Source: Nonomuraea pusilla
GTDB lineage: Bacteria; Actinomycetota; Actinomycetes; Streptosporangiales; Streptosporangiaceae
DNA length: 64,000 nucleotides
Assembly (NCBI RefSeq): GCF_900109355.1
Contig: NZ_FOBF01000002.1
Span: forward strand, 248,001-312,000
Direction: 5' to 3'
Under the pieces are notes generated by a model. That model saw only the letters and a program-made list of their open reading frames with translations. It was not told where the DNA came from and did not search any database. The position numbers and the translations under genes are program-made. How positions within the stretch are numbered: the first letter of the stretch is position 1; every line of letters begins with the position of its first letter. Positions 59,288-64,000 of this stretch are shown one piece after another.

Positions 59288-59803
59288 ATGCGGGCGGAGG
59301 GCGACAGTTCGCCGGGCAGGGACGAGCGGCTGGCCGAGGCGGTCGGGCTGCGCGAGCGGGGGGAGCACGAGCGGGCCAGGTCGCTGCTGGTGCGGCTGGC
59401 GGGCGAGCACCCCGGCGACGCCGAGGTGGCCTACCAGACGGCCTGGGCGCACGACGTGCTCGGCCTGGAGGCGGAGGCGGTGCCGTTCTACGAGCGCAGC
59501 CTCGCCGGGCCCGGCCTGTCGCCGGAGGACCGGCGCGGCGCGCTGCTCGGGCTGGGCAGCACGTACCGGGTGCTGGGCCGCTACGCCGAGGCGGTGGAGA
59601 CGCTGCGGCGCGGCGTGGAGGAGTTCCCGCAGGACGGGGCGCTGCGCGCGTTCCTGGCGATGGCGCTGCACAACGCGGGCGGGCACGGCGAGGCGATGCG
59701 GCTGCTGCTCGGCCTGCTCGCGGCCACCAGCGACGACGAGGGGGTGCGCCGCTACCGGCGCGCCATCGAGTTCTACGCCGCGGACCTGGACGCCACCGTG
59801 TGA
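59288..59803 (+). CDS. Tetratricopeptide-repeat protein
   Basis: 171 residues, ATG with GGGAGG upstream. About three TPR units (LRERGEHERARSLLVRLAGE; AHDVLGLEAEAVPFYERSL; LGSTYRVLGRYAEAVETLRR). Cytoplasmic helical scaffold. 16 bp after the GNAT gene, so probably in the same purB transcript. Confidence 0.87.
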   Translation: MRAEGDSSPGRDERLAEAVGLRERGEHERARSLLVRLAGEHPGDAEVAYQTAWAHDVLGLEAEAVPFYERSLAGPGLSPEDRRGALLGLGSTYRVLGRYAEAVETLRRGVEEFPQDGALRAFLAMALHNAGGHGEAMRLLLGLLAATSDDEGVRRYRRAIEFYAADLDATV

Positions 59804-59821
59804 GATCCGGCCGGGTGACAT

Positions 59822-59837
59822 CCGGCCGTGCGGCCGG
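59822..59837. terminator. Bidirectional terminator
   Basis: CCGGCC-GTGC-GGCCGG hairpin filling the 34-bp gap between the convergent TPR and reductase genes. Confidence 0.55.
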
Positions 59838-60431
59838 TCAGGTGAGCGGGTGGTAGGTGAGGTGGGTGGCCAGGGGGGAGAAGTGGACCTCCGACGGCTC
59901 CCACTGGCAGGGCCTGGCGTGGGCGAACAGCGGCGTGCCCGAGCCGAGCAGGATGGGCGCGAGGTGCAGGCGCAGCTCGTCGAGCAGGCCGCCGTCGACG
60001 GCCTGGCGGATGGTGGCGGCGCCGCCCATGATGACGGTGTCGGCGTTCCCGGCGGCGGCGCGGGCCCGGGTGACGGCCTCGATGAGCCCGCCGGTCACGA
60101 ACGTGTAGCGGCCGGTGAGCCGGACTGTGGCGGGCGGCTCGTGGGTGACGACGTACACGGGGGGCGTGCGGTGGGGGCCGCGGGCGCCGTAGCCGCGGGT
60201 CTCGCTCCAGCCGTACGGGCCGTCGACCACCTGGAAGGTGCGCCGGCCCATGACGAGGGCGCCGGTGGCGGCGGTGGCGGTCTCCAGCAGGCGGGCGTCG
60301 ATGTCGGTGGGCCGCCGTGCCCAGGCGTGCAGCAGTTCGCCGCCCCGGCCGAGGCCGTGCTCGATGTCGGGGTCGGGGCCGGTGGCGAACCCGTCCAGCG
60401 AAACGGAGATGTCGGCGACGACCTTGCTCAA
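59838..60431 (-). CDS. RibD C-terminal/dihydrofolate-reductase-like protein
   Basis: 197 residues if it starts at the TTG at 60431 (G-rich SD upstream; no in-frame ATG near). Family motifs: VVADISVSLDGFATGP at the N-terminus, ALVMGRRTFQVVDGP, VYVVTHEPP, VIMGGAATIRQ and LRLHLAPILLGSGTPLF. Actinomycetes carry many such NADPH-binding reductase-like proteins; the substrate is unknown. Confidence 0.88.
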   Translation of the reverse strand: MSKVVADISVSLDGFATGPDPDIEHGLGRGGELLHAWARRPTDIDARLLETATAATGALVMGRRTFQVVDGPYGWSETRGYGARGPHRTPPVYVVTHEPPATVRLTGRYTFVTGGLIEAVTRARAAAGNADTVIMGGAATIRQAVDGGLLDELRLHLAPILLGSGTPLFAHARPCQWEPSEVHFSPLATHLTYHPLT

Positions 60432-60558
60432 CGCATACCCCCCGGTCTCGGCGTCCCTCCGATGATACGCATCGGCGCTGGTCAGGGCCGGTGCGCTGCC
60501 GGGTGCGGGGGAAAATCGGGTGAGGTTCGGGTCCTGCTGTTGCACAGTTGACGGCGTG

Positions 60559-61590
60559 ATGTCCGATTTTGTGCCAGGTATTGAGTTGTCCCGGGCGTTC
60601 TACCGCGAGGCGGTGGCGGGGCTGGTGGCGGGTGTGCCGCACAGCGCCGCGCTGATCGGCCCCGGCTCGGAGGTGCTGGAGTTCGACACGGCGCGTTCGG
60701 CCGACCACGACTGGGGGCCGAGGGTGCTGCTGTTCGTGCCGGAGGGCGCGGTGGCCGAGGTGGAGGCGGTGGTGGCGGCGGGGCTGCCGGAGCGCTTCCG
60801 CGGGTTCCCGACGGTGTTCGGCTATCACGGGGTGCGCCGTCCCGGGGTGCTGGTGGGCGAGCTGGGGTCGTGGCTGGTGGAGCGGCTCGGGTTCGACCCG
60901 CGGGGCGGGGTGTCGCTGCTGGACTGGCTGTCGGCGTCGTGGCAGAGCCTGGCGGAGGTGACGGGGGGCGAGGTGTTCCACGACGAGCTGGGGCTGGCGG
61001 CGGTGCGGGAGACGCTGGCGTGGTATCCGCGTGACGTGTGGAGGTACGTGCTGGCCTGTCAGTGGCGGCGGATCGCGCAGGAGGAGCCGTTCCCCGGCCG
61101 GTGCGGCGAGGTGGGGGACGAGCTGGGCTCGGCGGTGGTGGGGGCGCGGCTGGCGCGGGAGGTGATGCGGCTGGCGCTGCTGCTGCGGCGCCGCTATCCG
61201 CCGTACGCCAAGTGGCTGGGAAGCGCGCTGGCGCGGCTGCCGGGGTCGGCGGAGCTGGGGGAGTCGCTGGCGGCGGCGGTGGCGGCGAGGTCGTGGCGGG
61301 AGCGGGAGGAGGCGCTGGCGGCGGCGTACGGGCGGCTGGCGGCGCTGCAGAACCGGATGGGGCTGGCCGAGCCCCTGGACGGGCGGGTGCGGGGCTTCCA
61401 CGACCGGCCGTTCCGGGTGATCGGCGGGGACCGGTTCGCGCGGGCGTTGATGGCGGCGGTGTCGGACCCGGTGGTGCGGGGGCTGCCGCTGGTGGGGTGC
61501 GCGGACCAGGTGTCGGACTCGGTGGACGTGCTGACGGTGCCGGGCCGGGCGCGCGCGGCTACCTTGGGCGCGCTCGGCCTCACCGTATGA
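60559..61590 (+). CDS. DUF4037-domain nucleotidyltransferase-like protein
   Basis: 343 residues from the ATG at 60559 (GTG one codon earlier). It shows the DUF4037 pattern: IELSRAFYREAVAGLV, SADHDWGPRVLLFV (the D-x-D/W-G block of the nucleotidyltransferase-like fold), and YPRDVWRYVLACQWRRIAQE with EPFPGRCGEVGDE. Many clustered CGG/GTG codons. Divergent from the RibD-like gene. Function unknown. Confidence 0.85.
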   Translation: MSDFVPGIELSRAFYREAVAGLVAGVPHSAALIGPGSEVLEFDTARSADHDWGPRVLLFVPEGAVAEVEAVVAAGLPERFRGFPTVFGYHGVRRPGVLVGELGSWLVERLGFDPRGGVSLLDWLSASWQSLAEVTGGEVFHDELGLAAVRETLAWYPRDVWRYVLACQWRRIAQEEPFPGRCGEVGDELGSAVVGARLAREVMRLALLLRRRYPPYAKWLGSALARLPGSAELGESLAAAVAARSWREREEALAAAYGRLAALQNRMGLAEPLDGRVRGFHDRPFRVIGGDRFARALMAAVSDPVVRGLPLVGCADQVSDSVDVLTVPGRARAATLGALGLTV

Positions 61591-61617
61591 ATCTACATTG
61601 TAAAGGCGGGGGGCCGG
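61589..61617. repeat. 29-bp intergenic repeat, copy 2
   Basis: 25 of 29 positions match 53455-53483. It starts on the last bases of the DUF4037 stop codon and runs into the terminator hairpin at 61616. Confidence 0.65.
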
Positions 61618-61636
61618 GTGTCCCTCCAGGACACCC
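61616..61636. terminator. Bidirectional terminator
   Basis: Perfect 8-bp stem GGGTGTCC/GGACACCC with a CTCCA loop between the convergent DUF4037 and SRPBCC genes. Confidence 0.75.
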
Positions 61637-61651
61637 ACAACAGAAGAACCC

Positions 61652-62437
61652 CTAATCGACGAGGGACGAGGCCAGCTCCTCGACACGGCCGCGCCAGGCG
61701 GCGGCGGTCCCGCTGTCCGTGCCGCCGGTCTGGGTGACGACGAGGCGGGCGCCGTGGCCTGTTCCCTGGACGAGTTCCCAGCGGACGGTCCCGCACGGGG
61801 TGTCGTAGTCGAGGAGCTTGGCGGGTTCGACGCGGGTGACGGCTCCCGCCCGCACGCCGGGGACGGTGAACGGGGCGGGCGGCCGCAGGCCGGGCTCGGC
61901 CCGGTCGCCTTCGAGCAGCCGCCAGACGTCGTCGGCGGGCCGGGTGAGCTGGCGCTCGACGCGTACGGCGCCGTCGGCGGCGGTGACCGGGTCGAGGCCG
62001 AGGATCGCCACGTAGTCCTCGTGCAGGCGGGCGGTGCCGGCTGGTGCGGGGACGGGCCGGTCGTCGAGGACGGCGAGCAGGGCGTTGACGCAGGTGTGCC
62101 AGCCCGCGGCGAAGCTGGCGGCGCCGTGGCGGTCGGCGAAGGTGTGCGTGAAGGTGAGCAGGCTGCCGTCGCCGTCGGGCTGGATCTCCCAGCGCAGTTC
62201 GTCGTCGCCCCAGGTGTGGGCGAACAGGCGCGGCGCTTGGCTGCCGGTGATGCGGCCTTCGGGGCCGAAGCCGTAGCTGATGCGGTCGCCGTCGATGGTG
62301 ACCTCGGCGGGGAACCAGCGGGCGAGGTGGGCGGGGTCGGTGATGGCGCGCCAGACCTTGTCGGGCGGGTGCGGCAGGCGGCGCTGCATGCGCAGGCTGG
62401 TGCGGCCGTCGGGGTGCAGGACGAGGTTCTCGTTCAC
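61652..62437 (-). CDS. SRPBCC/AHSA1-family protein, double-domain
   Basis: 261 residues. The GTG overlaps the ArsR stop (GTGA). The first half is a full AHSA1 domain (PHPPDKVWRAITDPAHLARW, then FAHTWGDDELRWEI and LLTFTHTFAD); the second half repeats the theme in degenerate form (TRPADDVWRLL, VRWELVQGTGHGARLVVTQT). ArsR-SRPBCC pairs are common; the SRPBCC partner is thought to bind small hydrophobic ligands. Confidence 0.88.
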   Translation of the reverse strand: MNENLVLHPDGRTSLRMQRRLPHPPDKVWRAITDPAHLARWFPAEVTIDGDRISYGFGPEGRITGSQAPRLFAHTWGDDELRWEIQPDGDGSLLTFTHTFADRHGAASFAAGWHTCVNALLAVLDDRPVPAPAGTARLHEDYVAILGLDPVTAADGAVRVERQLTRPADDVWRLLEGDRAEPGLRPPAPFTVPGVRAGAVTRVEPAKLLDYDTPCGTVRWELVQGTGHGARLVVTQTGGTDSGTAAAWRGRVEELASSLVD

Positions 62438-62811
62438 GGGTGGTCCTCTCCGCCGCTCTCCGGCGTGCCGGGCGGGGCGGTGTCAGGTGCGGTGTCGGGT
62501 GCGGTGTCGTGGTCGGGCATGGTGTCGAGGTGGTCTTCCAGGGCGTCGATGGCGTGGGTCCAGAGCCGGCGGTAGGGGGCGAGCCAGGCGTCGATCTCGG
62601 CGAGGGGTTCGGGGCGTAGCTCGTACCAGCGGCGCTGGGCGTCCTTGCGCACGGTGACGAGCCCGGCCTCGCGCAGCACGCGCAGGTGCTTGCTGGTGCC
62701 GGGCTGGGTGAGGCCGAGGTGGTGGGTGAGCTCGCCGACGAGGCGGGGGCGTTCGAGGAGGAGGTCGAGGATCTGCCGCCGGGCGGGTTCGGCGAGCACG
62801 TCGAAACGCAT
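62434..62811 (-). CDS. ArsR-family transcriptional regulator
   Basis: 125 residues. Winged helix complete (EPARRQILDLLLERPRLVGE, then LTQPGTSKHLRVLREAGLV). No metal-binding Cys, so it is the non-metal (SdpR-like) class usually paired with SRPBCC proteins. The C-terminal tail has a TAPD tandem repeat from a 12-bp DNA repeat (about 62480-62515). It leads the ArsR-SRPBCC unit and has an operator-like palindrome upstream. Confidence 0.92.
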   Translation of the reverse strand: MRFDVLAEPARRQILDLLLERPRLVGELTHHLGLTQPGTSKHLRVLREAGLVTVRKDAQRRWYELRPEPLAEIDAWLAPYRRLWTHAIDALEDHLDTMPDHDTAPDTAPDTAPPGTPESGGEDHP

Positions 62812-62819
62812 GCCCCCGA

Positions 62820-62853
62820 ATATACGTCAACGGTTATATGCCTTCAAGGGCAT
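62820..62853. promoter_or_regulatory. ArsR promoter/operator region and small hairpin
   Basis: An AT-rich inverted repeat with ATATA/TATAT ends (62820-62839) lies 9 bp upstream of the ArsR start, a likely autoregulatory site. It abuts ATGCC-TTCAAG-GGCAT (62838-62853), a hairpin that touches the stop of the upstream MerR gene and may end its transcript. Confidence 0.5.
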
Positions 62854-63621
62854 TCAGGTGGGGCGGGAGCGGGACCGGGCGTTCGCGTGGATGGCCCGGC
62901 GCAGGTAGCCGGCCAGGCCAGGAGCGAGGTCCTCGTACACGGCGGTGAAACGGGGGTCCTCGACGTACATGTCGCCCAGGGCGCGGTGCACCTCGTACCC
63001 GCAGTCGTAGAACCAGCGGCTGATGTGCCCGCGGTGGCGCTCGGCCAGGTCCATCGCGTCGGGCCCGTCGGCGGGCAGGCCCGCCCGGCAGGCGGCGGCC
63101 AGGTCCCGTCCGAGGGCCTGCGCCTCCGCCTTGATCTCCAGCCAGTCGGCCCTGGTGTAGGAGGCGACGCGGCGCCGGCTCTGCTCGTAGCGCTCGCCGC
63201 CGCCCCAGCGGCGTTCCGCCTCGGCCTCGTGATCGGAGGGGCGGAAGCCGCCGAAGACCTCCAGCCGTTCCTGCGGGGTGAGGTTCAGGCCGAGCGTGCG
63301 GGCCTGCATGGCGCGTTCGACGGCGGCGATGACCTCGTGCAGGCGTTCGGCCTTGCGGGTGAGGAGTTCGTGCTGGCGGCGCAGGTGGGTGAGTTCGTCC
63401 GTGTGGGGGGCGTCGAGGATGACGGCGATCTCCTCCAGCGGGAAGCCGAGCTCGCGGTAGAGCAGGATCTGCTGCAGCCGGACGAGGTCGGCGTCGCCGT
63501 AGCGGCGGTACCCGGCGGCGGTGCGCTCGCTCGGGCTGAGCAGGCCGATCTCGTCGTAGTGGTGCAGGGTGCGGACGGTGACGCCGGCGAGCCTGGCGGC
63601 CTGTCCCACGGAGAGGCTCAT
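62854..63621 (-). CDS. MerR-family regulator, TipAL type
   Basis: 255 residues. N-terminal MerR HTH (SVGQAARLAGVTVRTLHHYD, then YRRYGDADLVRLQQIL), a coiled coil (TDELTHLRRQHELLTRKAER) and a C-terminal TipAS drug-binding domain (FSD-like: RYEQSRRRVASYTRADW, WFYDCGYEVHRALGDMYVED, FTAVYEDLAPGLAGYLR). TipAL of Streptomyces binds thiopeptides covalently and activates its own gene. The promoter is the expected 19-bp-spacer type. Confidence 0.93.
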   Translation of the reverse strand: MSLSVGQAARLAGVTVRTLHHYDEIGLLSPSERTAAGYRRYGDADLVRLQQILLYRELGFPLEEIAVILDAPHTDELTHLRRQHELLTRKAERLHEVIAAVERAMQARTLGLNLTPQERLEVFGGFRPSDHEAEAERRWGGGERYEQSRRRVASYTRADWLEIKAEAQALGRDLAAACRAGLPADGPDAMDLAERHRGHISRWFYDCGYEVHRALGDMYVEDPRFTAVYEDLAPGLAGYLRRAIHANARSRSRPT

Positions 63622-63627
63622 GGTGCC

Positions 63628-63658
63628 AGCATCGTCCCTGACGTGACGTGAGGGTCAA
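63628..63658 (-). promoter_or_regulatory. TipAL/MerR-type autoregulated promoter
   Basis: On the minus strand: -35 TTGACC (63653-63658), 19-bp spacer, -10 GATGCT (63628-63633). The spacer holds the palindrome CCCT-N-ACGT-N-ACGT-N-AGGG (63636-63654). The -10 ends 6 nt before the ATG, so the mRNA should be leaderless. Confidence 0.8.
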
Positions 63659-63700
63659 ACCGGCCGCCGTCGAGTGGACTCGGCCCCGGGGGGAGGGTCC

Positions 63701-64000
63701 ATGCTTTCAGGCGTGGACCTTTCAGGGGAGGACGGGGAGCTGCTGCCGATCGGGCGGTTCGCCCGGCTGGGGCGGTTGAGCGTCAAGCAGTTGCGGCGGT
63801 ACGACGAGCTGGGGTTGCTGCGGCCGGCGTACGTGGACGCGTACACGGGTTACCGCTACTACCGGCCGGAGCAGGCGCGGGTGGCGATGTCGATCGGGTT
63901 GCTGCGGTCACTGGACGTGCCGTTGCCGGTGATCGGGCGGGTGCTGGCGGGCGCGGAGGGCGCGCTTGAAGGGGTGCGTGAGGCGCTGGAGGCGGAGCTG
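63701..64000 (+). CDS. MerR-family regulator, N-terminal part
   Basis: 100 residues before the right edge. MerR HTH visible: LPIGRFARLGRLSVKQLRRY, DELGLLRPAYVDAYTGYRYY and IGLLRSLDVPLPVIGRVLAG. This version (TGYRYY, then effector domain) is the BmrR-like drug-binding class. The ATG is preceded by GGGGGGAGGG. It diverges from the TipAL-type gene with only about 80 bp between starts. Confidence 0.9.
   Translation, partial: MLSGVDLSGEDGELLPIGRFARLGRLSVKQLRRYDELGLLRPAYVDAYTGYRYYRPEQARVAMSIGLLRSLDVPLPVIGRVLAGAEGALEGVREALEAEL

Noticed and set aside
1..64000. tRNA, rRNA, riboswitch or CRISPR features
   Set aside because: Both strands were read for tRNA ends (CCA/TTC loops), conserved riboswitch cores and spaced repeats; none could be supported by eye.

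Overview
The window is very GC-rich, uses GTG and TTG starts freely, and is rich in LacI, LuxR, TetR, MerR, ROK and ArsR regulators, Tat and lipoprotein signals and ABC sugar/peptide importers. This is typical of a filamentous actinomycete. A homologue of spore-associated protein A at 28.8-29.3 kb suggests a sporulating lineage. The overall style resembles the Streptosporangiaceae (Nonomuraea-like), but that placement is inference.

Layout. 0-5.5 kb: a maltose/maltodextrin import operon (malE-malF-malG followed by a GH13 alpha-glucan hydrolase cut by the window edge) with a divergent LacI repressor. 5.8-11.3 kb: an SDR-like protein without the usual catalytic Tyr/Lys, a large LuxR/LAL regulator, a GNAT and a secreted LppX/LolA-like protein. 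11.3-20.9 kb: a dipeptide/oligopeptide ABC importer (fused DppDF ATPase, DppC, DppB, lipoprotein DppA), a divergent ROK regulator, an MlrC-type M81 metallohydrolase and a zinc alcohol dehydrogenase. 21-30.9 kb: an unusual histidine kinase with two sensor-kinase modules in one chain, its NarL-type response regulator, and several secreted or membrane proteins.

30.9-35.5 kb is a gene graveyard: an IS3 remnant, a frameshifted GrpB gene, a frameshifted element-associated gene, a thermonuclease fragment, a truncated membrane gene and a large palindrome. 35.5-44.2 kb is an intact cluster: carboxylesterase, cytosolic metallo-beta-lactamase-fold hydrolase, FUSC-type exporter and a Tat-exported paralogue of that hydrolase, divergent from a LAL regulator. 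44.2-49.1 kb is a second graveyard: a frameshifted membrane 'oxidoreductase', an HTH fragment, a frameshifted tyrosine recombinase and the end of a beta-lactamase. An intact TetR/SDR pair lies inside it. The debris on both sides of the esterase/MBL/FUSC cluster suggests that it arrived on, or was rearranged by, mobile elements.

49.1-64 kb: a PhoX-like phosphatase and a PstS-like phosphate-binding protein on either side of a CPBP protease; a secreted trypsin-like protease whose ribosome binding site is buried in a perfect hairpin; a SHOCT membrane protein; a MalT-like LuxR regulator; purB coupled to a GNAT and followed by a TPR protein; a RibD-type reductase; a DUF4037 protein; an ArsR/SRPBCC pair; a TipAL-like MerR with a classic 19-bp-spacer promoter; and a second MerR cut by the right edge.

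Most likely points of new biology: the esterase/MBL/FUSC/MBL module under LAL control, the kinase/pseudokinase fusion, the hairpin over the protease start, and short diverged repeats shared between distant intergenic sites.
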